The notes under the pieces are model-generated. The model made no database searches. It saw only the letters and a list, made by a program, of their open reading frames with translations, and was not told where the DNA came from. A stretch of 64,000 nt of DNA from Mesorhizobium sp. AR07. GTDB lineage: Bacteria; Pseudomonadota; Alphaproteobacteria; Rhizobiales; Rhizobiaceae. The DNA lies in contig NZ_CP080525.1 of NCBI RefSeq assembly GCF_024746815.1, positions 4,396,501 through 4,460,500 on the forward strand, given 5' to 3'. Positions 53,415-60,991 of the stretch are shown here, piece after piece (positions within the stretch are counted from its first letter, which is position 1; each line of letters opens with the position of its first letter). A program made the translations under genes and the position numbers.

Positions 53415-53442
53415 TTGACACACATCGCTTGCCCGCTTACAT
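53415..53442 (+). promoter_or_regulatory. Promoter of tRNA-Leu
   Basis: TTGACA (53415-53420) and TTACAT (53437-53442) are spaced by 16 nt, 12 nt before the tRNA. A strong sigma-70-type promoter suited to a stable RNA gene. Confidence 0.75.
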
Positions 53443-53454
53443 GAGCCCGCACCA

Positions 53455-53539
53455 GCCCAGATGGCGGAATTGGTAGACGCGCACGGTTCAGGTCCGTGTT
53501 CCGCAAGGAGTGGAGGTTCGAGTCCTCTTCTGGGCACCA
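53455..53539 (+). tRNA. tRNA-Leu (anticodon CAG)
   Basis: An 85-nt class II tRNA with encoded CCA. Acceptor stem GCCCAGA pairs with TCTGGGC; the D arm has TGGCGGAATTGGTAGACGCG; the anticodon stem CACGG/CCGTG encloses TTCAGGT with anticodon CAG at 53489-53491; the long variable arm TTCCGCAAGGAGT is typical of leucine; the T arm is GGAGGTTCGAGTCCTCT. A degraded copy of its 3' half lies at 59636. Confidence 0.95.
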
Positions 53540-53576
53540 AATTCCCGTTCCGAACCGTTCGATGGTTCAGACGCCT

Positions 53577-53611
53577 AACAAAAAAGCCCGGTTTTTCCGG
53601 GCTTTTTTGTT
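53577..53611 (+). terminator. Rho-independent terminator after tRNA-Leu
   Basis: AACAAAAAAGCCCGG and CCGGGCTTTTTTGTT form a perfect 15-bp stem with a TTTTT loop, followed by T-rich sequence. It is symmetric and could also end transcripts coming leftward from the DUF6428-like gene. Confidence 0.93.
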
Positions 53612-53622
53612 GCTCGTGGTTC

Positions 53623-54161
53623 TCAGCGCAGCATGGCTTGCCGCCACTTGCCGGTCCGCCGCATGAAGCGTCGACCTTATTTTGTTCCTCAAGCCATCGG
53701 TCGCGCGGCTTGCAGCTCGCCGGTCGTGGTGACAGCTCGACATGCACGGCGCCCGCGACAATTTCGGGAAGGGCCGCGCGATAGAGCTGCATGGGCCGCC
53801 CGCCGTCGCTGACTTCGAAGGTGAGTTTGGCCGCATGATCGAGGCCGACATGCTCGGTCACTTTGCGGATGATGGCTGAGAACTTGGCCGCCGGCATATG
53901 TGTGCGATCCGCGTTCACATCCCACAGCTGCACGAAAACCTCGGACCAGGATTCAGGGTTGGCGCCGCAGTCGAGGGCGGCGAACTGGCCGGCCTTCACT
54001 TCGGTGACGTGATAGCCAGGCTGCACGGCGCGACCGTCATAGGAAAACACCAGCGGCTTTTCCTTGTGGGCCGCCAGGAATCCAAGCAGGCCGTCAATGG
54101 TGATGTCGGTCGGGTCTGAGATCGCGGCAGGGTCAAATTCGCTGTTGTCAGGGGCAAGCAT
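53623..54161 (-). CDS. DUF6428-like protein of an arsenic locus, with damaged 3' end
   Basis: Starts at ATG 54161 as MLAPDNSEFDPAAISDPTDI and has GLLGFLAAHKEKPLVFSYDG, QPGYHVTEVKAGQFAALDCG and SEVFVQLWDVNADRTHMPAA; I recognise it as the DUF6428 family often next to arsR. The end CGGPASGGKPCCA looks like a natural Cys-Cys tail, but no stop follows in frame: the frame runs on through the terminator and the whole tRNA to 53316. A TGA one frame off sits at 53623-53625, so a one-base indel near 53630 is likely. Function unknown; it is divergent from arsR and shares its operator. Confidence 0.65.
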
Positions 54162-54176
54162 CTGCGGTAATCCTCG

Positions 54177-54202
54177 TTTCAACACTTTTAGGATTATTGA
54201 AA
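54177..54202. promoter_or_regulatory. TTTCAA-N14-TTGAAA, candidate ArsR operator
   Basis: Inverted halves TTTCAA (54177-54182) and TTGAAA (54197-54202) in the 42-nt gap between the DUF6428-like gene and arsR, ending one base before the arsR ATG. Position and symmetry fit an ArsR dimer repressing both directions. Inferred. Confidence 0.55.
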
Positions 54203-54203
54203 T

Positions 54204-54560
54204 ATGGATGAACGTCAAGCCCTTTCCGCCTTCGGGGCGCTGTCACAGGAAACGCGCCTGAGGCTCCTGCGGCTGCTGGTTATCGCAGGTCCCGACGGCA
54301 TTGCCGCTGGCGCCCTGGCCGAACAGGTGGAGGTCTCGGCCTCCAATGTCAGCTTTCACCTGAAGGAACTTGAACGCGCCGGCCTGGTCGCCGCGCGGCG
54401 GGATTCCCGCTCGATTGTCTACAGCGCCGAATATGACGCGCTGACCGGGCTGATCCGGTTCTTGATGGAGGATTGCTGCTCCGGCCGGCCGGAAATCTGT
54501 TCGCCGGCGCTCAGTCCCGCATGCTGCTTGCCGGCCGATGAAGGCCGCATTGATGGCTGA
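54204..54560 (+). CDS. arsR: ArsR-family arsenite-responsive repressor
   Basis: A 118-residue winged-helix repressor: AFGALSQETRLRLLRLLVIA, then LAEQVEVSASNVSFHLKELE and AGLVAARRDSRSIVYSAEYD. Cysteine pairs near the C-terminus, MEDCCSGRPEICSPALSPAC followed by a further Cys, probably bind As(III), as in alphaproteobacterial ArsR proteins with C-terminal metal sites. First gene of arsR-aqpS-arsC; its end overlaps aqpS by 8 nt. Confidence 0.9.
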   Translation: MDERQALSAFGALSQETRLRLLRLLVIAGPDGIAAGALAEQVEVSASNVSFHLKELERAGLVAARRDSRSIVYSAEYDALTGLIRFLMEDCCSGRPEICSPALSPACCLPADEGRIDG

Positions 54561-55248
54561 CTACAGCGTGCCACGCCGCCTGGCGGCCGAAGCGCTGGGG
54601 ACAGCCTTCCTGGTCGCCACCGTGGTCGGCTCGGGCATCATGGCCGAGACGCTGACGCCAGATAAAGCCGTAGCGCTGCTTGGCAACACGCTGCCGACGG
54701 GCGCAATTCTCGTGGTGCTGATTACGGTCCTGGCGCCCGTCTCCGGCGCCCATTTCAATCCCGCCGTCACGCTTGTCTTCACGGCATCGCGACAGCTGTC
54801 CGTGCGCTTGGCCGGGTTCTACATCGCGGCGCAAATCCTGGGCGGCATCGTCGGCACGATCACGGCGCACGCCATGTTCGGTCAGGCCCTTGTCCAGGCT
54901 TCGGTGCATATCCGCACGGGCGCCGCCCAATGGCTCTCCGAAGGCGTCGCGACCTTCGGCCTGGTCGCCGTCATCCTGGCAGGCGCGCGGTTCGAGCGCA
55001 AAGCCGTTCCCTGGCTGGTCGGCCTTTACATCACGGCCGCGTACTGGTTCACGGCATCGACTTCATTTGCCAATCCGGCGGTTGCCGTGGCGCGTTCGCT
55101 GACCAACAGCTTTTCCGGCATTCGAGCGGCCGACCTTCCCGGCTTTGTCGCGGCTGAAATGGCTGGTGCATTTATCGCTGCCGCCGTCATGAGCTGGCTG
55201 CTCACGCCGGCGACCACCATCGCGCAAACCGAAAGGGCAAGGTCTTGA
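54553..55248 (+). CDS. aqpS: AqpS-like aquaglyceroporin (arsenite channel)
   Basis: A 231-residue MIP channel with six helices and two NPA boxes: GAHFNPAVTLVFTASRQLSV (about 63-82) and SFANPAVAVARSLTNSFSGI (about 172-191). In Sinorhizobium meliloti AqpS replaces the ArsB pump and lets arsenite leave the cell after ArsC reduces arsenate. Placement between arsR and arsC supports that role. The start 54553 has AAGG upstream; ATG 54538 would add five residues. Overlaps arsR (8 nt) and arsC (4 nt). Confidence 0.9.
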   Translation: MADYSVPRRLAAEALGTAFLVATVVGSGIMAETLTPDKAVALLGNTLPTGAILVVLITVLAPVSGAHFNPAVTLVFTASRQLSVRLAGFYIAAQILGGIVGTITAHAMFGQALVQASVHIRTGAAQWLSEGVATFGLVAVILAGARFERKAVPWLVGLYITAAYWFTASTSFANPAVAVARSLTNSFSGIRAADLPGFVAAEMAGAFIAAAVMSWLLTPATTIAQTERARS

Positions 55249-55655
55249 CCGTCACCATCTATCACAACCCCGACTGCGGCACGTCGCGCAATACACTTGC
55301 AATGATACGCGCCAGCGGGGAAACGCCTGATGTCATCGAATACCTGAAAAATCCACCCTCGCGCGAACGCCTGGTTGGTCTTCTCAAGGCCATGGATATG
55401 CCGGCGCGGGCGCTGCTGCGCGAGAAGGGTACGCCCTACACCGAGTTGGGTCTGGCCGACGCGAAATGGAGCGAGGACGAATTGATCGACCAGATGCTGG
55501 TCCACCCCATTCTGATCAATCGGCCGATCGTCGAAACACCCAAAGGCACGCGCCTTTGCCGGCCTTCCGAAGCAGTGCTGCCTCTCCTCGACACCCCCGT
55601 GCGGGACTTCGTGAAGGAAGACGGCGAGAAAATCGCCTGCACGCCACCGGCCTAA
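55245..55655 (+). CDS. arsC: ArsC arsenate reductase (glutaredoxin-coupled)
   Basis: A 136-residue reductase: VTIYHNPDCGTSRNTLAMIR with catalytic Cys in the HxxxCxxS/T-type loop NPDCGTSRN (about 8-16), ELGLADAKWSEDELIDQMLV and the arginine-bearing NRPIVETPKGTRLCRPSEAV (about 92-111). It is the glutathione/glutaredoxin type (E. coli plasmid R773-like). TTG start at 55245 overlaps the aqpS stop. Converges with a GNAT gene with a 4-nt overlap. Confidence 0.92.
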   Translation: MTVTIYHNPDCGTSRNTLAMIRASGETPDVIEYLKNPPSRERLVGLLKAMDMPARALLREKGTPYTELGLADAKWSEDELIDQMLVHPILINRPIVETPKGTRLCRPSEAVLPLLDTPVRDFVKEDGEKIACTPPA

Positions 55656-56170
55656 AGCGGCAAATGTTTCATGAAATAGATCGAGACTTTCGGCTGGCCA
55701 TGCGGGTCGACAAAGTGATGCGGGACAGAGCCGACTTCGTGCCAGTTCAGCCGCCTGTAAAGTCGCTCGCTTGCTCCCCCCTCGGCCGTATCGAGGAGAA
55801 GCAAGGACCGTTTTCTGTTCGTCGCCTCACGCTCGACAAATTGCATCAGCGCGAACCCGATGCCTTGCCGCTGAAAGTCCCGATGAACGAGGAGCTTGTA
55901 GACTTCGGCCCGATGCGGCGCGTTCGGCTCCGGCGACAGATAGAGTTGGACCGTGCCGACGACACGCCCGTCGATATCGGCGCAGATGAGGAGCAGTTCG
56001 CCATCCCTGACCGAGCGGAAAATACCCTCCCAATATCTCAGCGCTTGCTCCCTATCGAAGGGCAGCACGAAGCCAACGAGCGCGCCGTCCTCAACGCTCT
56101 GGGTCAGCAGCTCGGCAAGAGCGTCCAGGTGAAGTCTTGCCTCATTCTCGTCAATCACTGCGATACGCAT
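55652..56170 (-). CDS. GNAT-family N-acetyltransferase
   Basis: A 172-residue GNAT: RIAVIDENEARLHLDALAEL, RVVGTVQLYLSPEPNAPHRA and the acetyl-CoA loop RDFQRQGIGFALMQFVEREA (Q-R-x-G-I-G-x-A), then LLLDTAEGGASERLYRRLNW. It resembles ribosomal-protein and amine acetyltransferases. In arsenic clusters GNATs sometimes modify phosphinothricin-like arsenicals (ArsN), but this frame lacks features I could tie to ArsN. Overlaps arsC by four bases, opposite strand. Confidence 0.8.
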   Translation of the reverse strand: MRIAVIDENEARLHLDALAELLTQSVEDGALVGFVLPFDREQALRYWEGIFRSVRDGELLLICADIDGRVVGTVQLYLSPEPNAPHRAEVYKLLVHRDFQRQGIGFALMQFVEREATNRKRSLLLLDTAEGGASERLYRRLNWHEVGSVPHHFVDPHGQPKVSIYFMKHLPL

Positions 56171-56269
56171 GAATTGTCCCCTTCTGGGAGGCTAGAAATA
56201 ACTGGCTTTGCGCAGCCCGTGAAGATAGCGCCGATGGTCGGCCCACTCTCTTCTCGGGAGCAAACCTGA

Positions 56270-57487
56270 GTGGAACCGTTCGTGCCTGTAACCCCCAGTC
56301 GCGGCATCATCGTCACAGCGCTCGGTTTCACGCAAATCATGGCGTGGGGTTCCTCCTATTATCTGCCGGCAGTCATTGCGCCGGCGGTGGCGGGCGATAC
56401 CGGCTGGCCGTTTGCCTGGGTGATCGGCAGCTTGTCGCTCGGGCTGCTGGTCGCGGGGCTGATATCGCCGCATGTCGGGGCGGCTATCGAGCGGCATGGC
56501 GGGCGCATGACGCTCGCCTTCAGCGCCGGTTGCCTCGGGGTTGGCCAGGCGATGCTTGCCGCCTCGCCGAACCTAGTCGTCTTTGTTGCTGGCTGGCTCA
56601 TCATGGGCCTTGGCATGGGCGCCGGCCTTTACGATGCGGCCTTTGGCACGCTCGGACGACTATATGGGCGCAGCGCTCGCGCGACCATCACCAGCCTGAC
56701 GCTGTTTGGCGGCTTCGCCAGCACAGTGTGCTGGCCGATTTCGGCGTTTCTGCTCGATGCGTTCGGCTGGCGCGGCGTGTGCCTGGTGTACGCTACAATC
56801 CAGCTCTTGGTCGCATTGCCGGTCTATCTGCTCATCCTGCCGCGAGACGTTCCGGCCGAAAGTCCGTTGGCGCAGGCCGCTGGACCTGAAACCGGCCTGT
56901 CGCCGCGCAGCCTACCTTTCATGGCCACACTGGCGGCAAGCATTACGCTGGCGGCGGCCATATCGTCGACCTTGTCGGTGCATCTGCTGACGGTGCTGCA
57001 ATCGACTGGCATTGCGCTCGGCGCCGCGGTTGGCCTCGGTGCTCTGGTCGGTCCTTCCCAGGTCGGCGCTCGGGCAGTCGAGATGGCCATTGCCCGCTAT
57101 CATCATCCGATATGGACCAAATTGGCCTCCGTGACATTCGTGGTCCTGGGCGTTGCGGCGCTATGGACCGGCCTGCCCGCTCTGCCCATCGCCCTGGCGC
57201 TCTACGGTGCTGGCATAGGCTTGGAATCCATCGCGCGCGGCACGTTGCCTCTGGCGCTGTTCGGCGCTCGAGGCTACGCGAAATTGATGGGCCGGCTGGC
57301 GATGCCAAGCCTGATTGCCCAGGCCGCGGCGCCGTCGGCCGGCGCTCTGCTGCTGGAGCATGTTGGTGCGCCGGGATTGCTGTCGGTGCTGCTTGGGCTC
57401 GCACTTGTCAATGTCGCTCTGGTCGCAGCCCTGTTTGCCTTTCAACGCTGCTCCTTGCGGCCTGTCCGCACGATTGCCCCGTCGTAA
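56270..57487 (+). CDS. MFS transporter near the arsenic genes
   Basis: A 405-residue MFS protein with 12 helices; the loop after helix 2 is HVGAAIERHGGRMTLAFSAG, the motif A position, and helix 4 starts IMGLGMGAGLYDAAFGTLGR. GTG start at 56270. Related MFS proteins in rhizobial ars loci export As(III) (ArsK group), so an arsenical or phosphonate efflux role is plausible. Nothing in the sequence settles the substrate. Last clearly transport-related gene of the locus. Confidence 0.78.
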   Translation: MEPFVPVTPSRGIIVTALGFTQIMAWGSSYYLPAVIAPAVAGDTGWPFAWVIGSLSLGLLVAGLISPHVGAAIERHGGRMTLAFSAGCLGVGQAMLAASPNLVVFVAGWLIMGLGMGAGLYDAAFGTLGRLYGRSARATITSLTLFGGFASTVCWPISAFLLDAFGWRGVCLVYATIQLLVALPVYLLILPRDVPAESPLAQAAGPETGLSPRSLPFMATLAASITLAAAISSTLSVHLLTVLQSTGIALGAAVGLGALVGPSQVGARAVEMAIARYHHPIWTKLASVTFVVLGVAALWTGLPALPIALALYGAGIGLESIARGTLPLALFGARGYAKLMGRLAMPSLIAQAAAPSAGALLLEHVGAPGLLSVLLGLALVNVALVAALFAFQRCSLRPVRTIAPS

Positions 57488-57599
57488 GTGCGGCCGGAGA
57501 AGCCCAATTCGTCCGGGCTTTTGCCCCAAACCTCCCCTCCCGGCTAGGCGCTGAACAAACCGCTTCAAACCTGTCGACAGCTTCGCTACGCTGAAAGCC

Positions 57600-59306
57600 A
57601 TGTCGCAAACCGTCAATCCGATCTTCGGCGCCCGTCGCGATCAGGCGTTCCCCACTCTGGCCGAGGCGGACATCGATCGCATGCGCCGGTTTGGCGAGGC
57701 CAGCGCCTATGCCGCCGGCGAGCAGATCATCACGGCCGGCGATGTGGCGCCGGGCCTGATCGTCGTCCTGTCGGGCAGGGTGGACATCACCCAGGATGGC
57801 GGGCTCGGCCGGCGTGACACGATCGTCACGCACGGTCCGGGCAGTTTTGTTGGCGAGCTGGCCCAGCTTTCGGCCCGCCCCTCGCTGGTCAATGCCGAGG
57901 CCGCCGAGCCGGTCGAGGCGTTCGTCATCCCCTCGCAGAGGCTGCGCGACCTGATGGTACAGGAGGCCAATCTCGGCGAGCGCATCATGCGGGCGCTGAT
58001 CCTGCGCCGTGTCGGGCTGCTGGAAAGCGCCACCAGCGGGCCGATCATCATCGGGCCTGCTGACAATGCCGACGTCTTGCGGCTGCAGGGGTTTCTGGCC
58101 CGCAGCGGCCAGCCGCACCGCGTGCTTGATTCCGGCAGCGATCCTTGCGCCAAAACCCTGGTCGAGCGCTTCAACGTCGATCCTCACCATCTGCCGGTCG
58201 TGCTGTGTCCGAACGGCCGCCTGCTGCTCAACCCCGGCGAGAAGGACCTCGCCCGCTGCATCGGCCTGCTGCGGCCGATCGATGCCGACAAATTATACGA
58301 CGTCGCCATCGTCGGCGCCGGCCCGGCGGGGCTGGCGGCTGCCGTTTACGCGGCGTCCGAAGGCCTGTCGACCATCGTGCTCGATTGCCGTGCCTTCGGC
58401 GGACAGGCGGGCGCCTCCTCGCGCATCGAGAATTATCTCGGCTTTCCGACCGGCATTTCGGGCATGGCGCTGATGGCGCGCGCCTACAACCAGGCGCAGA
58501 AATTCGGCGTCGAAATGGTGATACCGGACGAGGCGAAGTTGCTGAGCGCCGCGACCGACGGCGCCCGTTACACGCTCGATGTCGGCGATGGCGAGACCGT
58601 ACGGACGCGCACCGTGGTGATCGCCAGCGGCGCGCGCTACCGCCGCCTCGATATCGCCAATCTGGCGCGGTTCGAGGGAACGTGCGTGCATTATTGGGCC
58701 TCGCCGATCGAAGCACGGCTTTGCCAGGGCCAGGAAGTGGCACTGGTCGGCGCCGGCAATTCGGCCGGACAGGCGGCTGTCTACCTGGCCAGCCATGCGC
58801 GCAAGGTGGCGCTGCTGGCGCGCGGCGGCAGCCTCGATGCCAGCATGTCGCGCTATCTGGTCGAGCGCATCAGGGCACAGCCCAACATCGAGGTGCTGAC
58901 CGGGACCGAGGTCGAGGCGCTGGAAGGCGACGAGGGCAGTCTTGGCGCCGTGCGTTGGCGCAACCGCGCCAGCGGCGCGGCAACGACGCGCCCGATCCGC
59001 CATCTCTTCCTGTTCATCGGTGCCGATCCGAATACGGACTGGCTGGTGCAATGCAACGTGGCGCTGGATGCCAAGGGTTTCGTCCGCACCGGATCCGACC
59101 TGGGATCGGCGCATGGCGTGATGGAGACGAGCCGTAGCGGGGTGTTCGCCATCGGCGATGTCCGCGCCGGCTCGGTCAAACGCGTCGCGGCGGCTGTCGG
59201 CGAAGGCGCCCAGGTGGTGGCGGCATTGCATGCCTATCTCGCGCAGGACGGCAGCCGCGCCGTCGCGCCTCAACAGGTCGGGCCAGAACGGATAGGGAGG
59301 GTGTGA
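57600..59306 (+). CDS. Fusion: cyclic-nucleotide-binding fold, thioredoxin-like part and thioredoxin-reductase-like flavoprotein
   Basis: A 568-residue cytoplasmic protein. Residues about 15-135 are a CRP-type cNMP-binding jelly roll (ASAYAAGEQIITAGDVAPGL, GPGSFVGELAQLSARPSLVN). About 145-225 look like a thioredoxin/glutaredoxin-fold segment (FLARSGQPHRVLDSGSDPCA, VDPHHLPVVLCPNGRLLLNP). About 234-555 form a TrxR-like FAD/NAD reductase: VAIVGAGPAGLAAAVYAASE, ALVGAGNSAGQAAVYLASHA and VFAIGDVRAGSVKRVAAAVG. The CxxC normal in TrxR is replaced (GTCVHYWASPIEARLC). The stop overlaps the UBP zinc-finger gene by one base. Ligand, electron donor and partner are unknown. Confidence 0.85.
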   Translation: MSQTVNPIFGARRDQAFPTLAEADIDRMRRFGEASAYAAGEQIITAGDVAPGLIVVLSGRVDITQDGGLGRRDTIVTHGPGSFVGELAQLSARPSLVNAEAAEPVEAFVIPSQRLRDLMVQEANLGERIMRALILRRVGLLESATSGPIIIGPADNADVLRLQGFLARSGQPHRVLDSGSDPCAKTLVERFNVDPHHLPVVLCPNGRLLLNPGEKDLARCIGLLRPIDADKLYDVAIVGAGPAGLAAAVYAASEGLSTIVLDCRAFGGQAGASSRIENYLGFPTGISGMALMARAYNQAQKFGVEMVIPDEAKLLSAATDGARYTLDVGDGETVRTRTVVIASGARYRRLDIANLARFEGTCVHYWASPIEARLCQGQEVALVGAGNSAGQAAVYLASHARKVALLARGGSLDASMSRYLVERIRAQPNIEVLTGTEVEALEGDEGSLGAVRWRNRASGAATTRPIRHLFLFIGADPNTDWLVQCNVALDAKGFVRTGSDLGSAHGVMETSRSGVFAIGDVRAGSVKRVAAAVGEGAQVVAALHAYLAQDGSRAVAPQQVGPERIGRV

Positions 59307-59614
59307 TGGCGGATGAATGCAGACATGCGGCTGACATCAAGGATGTGACGCCGAGCGCGCTCGGCTGCGAGGAATGCCTGAAGAGTGGCTCGGAATGGGT
59401 GCATCTGCGGCTTTGCCGCACCTGCGGCCATGTCGGCTGCTGCGACGACTCGCCCAACCGCCACGCGACAAAACATTTTCACGCGACCCGCCATCCGATC
59501 ATCGAGGGCTACGATCCGCCGGAAGGCTGGGGCTGGTGCTACGTCGACGAGGTCTTTCTCGACCTCGGCGACCGCGTTACGCCGCAGAACGGCCCGATCC
59601 CGCGCTTTTATTGA
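59306..59614 (+). CDS. Stand-alone UBP-type zinc-finger protein
   Basis: A 102-residue protein that is little more than a ZnF-UBP domain: metal ligands in EECLKSG (Cys 21, 24), LCRTCGHVGCCDDSPNRHAT (Cys 37, 40, 45 and His 53), KHFHATRHP (His 57, 60, 63) with the outer pair Cys 5 and His 7. In eukaryotes this finger binds the ubiquitin C-terminal Gly-Gly; bacteria with no ubiquitin need another partner. Its overlap with the fusion flavoprotein gene suggests that partner is local. Confidence 0.88.
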   Translation: MADECRHAADIKDVTPSALGCEECLKSGSEWVHLRLCRTCGHVGCCDDSPNRHATKHFHATRHPIIEGYDPPEGWGWCYVDEVFLDLGDRVTPQNGPIPRFY

Positions 59615-59635
59615 GGCCGCGCCCGGCCGAGCTGG

Positions 59636-59685
59636 TCAGGTCCGCATTCCGCCCGGAGCAGAGGTTCGAGCCTTCCGGTCGCGCC
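59636..59685 (+). other. Degraded copy of the 3' half of tRNA-Leu
   Basis: TCAGGTCCGCATTCCGCCCG plus GAGCAGAGGTTCGAG matches tRNA-Leu(CAG) from the anticodon (53488) through the variable arm and T arm without gaps, about 29 of 35 positions, then diverges. The 5' half, acceptor pairing and CCA are absent. Tyrosine recombinases often leave such 3' tRNA copies as the far border of an island; it may equally be a decayed tRNA. Just beyond the zinc-finger gene. Confidence 0.5.
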
Positions 59686-60017
59686 GGTGTGCGTCAATCA
59701 CAATCAATCGAGGCTTGGCGTACAGCCAGCCTGTTTGTGGCAACGTCGCTCCGAAGGCTGAAACCGGCAGCGCCTGATGGACATATCGGCATCGCATCCG
59801 AAGTCTGAAACCGCGGGTAGGGATGCCATAGGTCTGCCCATTTGTCAGCGAACTGTCAGGTTCCCTGATGCAGGGTCCGCCAAATCGCGGCCACCGAGCT
59901 CGGTTCCGGGACGCTCTCATCGCGTGCACTGATTGTGGTCGGGTGGGATCGCTGCCCCGGCAAAGCTTTTGCCACGATCGCGGCTAGTTTAGAAGAATTC
60001 AAGACAGGAATGCTCGG
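59686..60017. other. Non-coding gap with a half iron box before cytochrome b561
   Basis: About 330 nt with no convincing gene. CTAGTTTAGAAGAATTC at 59984-60000 repeats the arm of the mbfA iron box (CTAGTTTAGAA), then continues to AATTC instead of the mirror arm. The b561 ATG is 18 bases further on. Confidence 0.5.
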
Positions 60018-60560
60018 ATGACCCCCACCTATGCCAGCTCCCAGAAGGCCATTCATTGGGCCGTGTTTCTGCTGGTCATCGGCCTTTACGGCCTGACTTA
60101 CGTGGTCGATCTCTTTCCGCGTGGCGATCCCGGCCAAGCGCTCGTTTGGTGGTTTCATATTTCGTTTGGGATGCTGCTGTTCGCGCTGGTTGTCGGCCGC
60201 GTCGGCCTGCGCCTGATACTGGGAACGCCAGGGCTGCCGTCGGAAATGTCAGAGCTTGAACGATGGGCGGCAAAGATCGCTCACCTGCTGCTTTACGCGC
60301 TGCTCATGGCCATTCCGGTTCTTGGCATCCTGCTGACCTGGTACAGGGGCGAGGCCTTGAGTTTCTTCGGTCTTTTCACCATCCCGGCTCCGGTTTCTCC
60401 GGACCGCGCCACCGCCGGTTTCATCAAGCAGCTGCACAGCCTCTGCGCCAATCTGATCCTTGTCCTTGCCGGACTGCATGCGGCTGCCGCCCTCTGGCAT
60501 CATTATGTCCGCAAGGACGACGTGCTCAAGCGAATGCTGCCGGGGACAAGTGGCTCCTGA
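60018..60560 (+). CDS. Cytochrome b561-type membrane protein
   Basis: A 180-residue four-helix di-haem cytochrome. MTPTYASSQKAIHWAVFLLV with the first axial His in KAIHW, WWFHISFGMLLFALVVGRVG, AKIAHLLLYALLMAIPVLGI and LHSLCANLILVLAGLHAAAA, then LWHHYVRKDDVLKRMLPG supply the haem histidines. Such proteins carry electrons between quinol and periplasmic or superoxide substrates. A half-ICE lies upstream, so iron control is possible. Confidence 0.88.
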   Translation: MTPTYASSQKAIHWAVFLLVIGLYGLTYVVDLFPRGDPGQALVWWFHISFGMLLFALVVGRVGLRLILGTPGLPSEMSELERWAAKIAHLLLYALLMAIPVLGILLTWYRGEALSFFGLFTIPAPVSPDRATAGFIKQLHSLCANLILVLAGLHAAAALWHHYVRKDDVLKRMLPGTSGS

Positions 60561-60664
60561 TCGCGGTTGGGACTACACCGGTCAAACGCAACTGAGCCGC
60601 CTGGTGCTACACTGGCCGGATGACGAGCCGGACTGAAACGTAAGGTCTATCACATGGCCCTTGG

Positions 60665-60991
60665 ATGAAATCGACACTGAAGTGCCTGGCGATGGTGAGT
60701 CTGTATGGGCTCGTTGTAGCCTGGCCCCTCGCCGCGCGCGCGGAAGTGGATGATGACGGCGATCATGATCGGGCGCGCGACCTTTACGACCGTGGAGAGA
60801 TAAAGGGCCTGTCCAACATCCTGGGCGTGGTTCGCGCCGAGGCTCCCGGCGATATCGTGGCCGTCGATTTCATCCGGATAGGCAACAGATGGGTCTACCG
60901 GTTCCAGATCGTTGCCGCCGATGGCCGCCGCCGGATCGTCGACGTGGACGCCGGCACCGGAGTCCTCATGCGCGGCGAGGGCGGCGACTGA
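60665..60991 (+). CDS. PepSY-domain secreted protein
   Basis: A 108-residue protein with a signal peptide (MKSTLKCLAMVSLYGLVVAW, cleavage near AARA-EV) and one PepSY domain: RARDLYDRGEIKGLSNILGV, then DIVAVDFIRIGNRWVYRFQI and RRRIVDVDAGTGVLMRGEGG. PepSY modules bind and modulate enzymes or metal sites. The stop overlaps the response regulator start by one base, the classic PepSY-two-component arrangement (compare the CusS/FeuP groups). Confidence 0.85.
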   Translation: MKSTLKCLAMVSLYGLVVAWPLAARAEVDDDGDHDRARDLYDRGEIKGLSNILGVVRAEAPGDIVAVDFIRIGNRWVYRFQIVAADGRRRIVDVDAGTGVLMRGEGGD

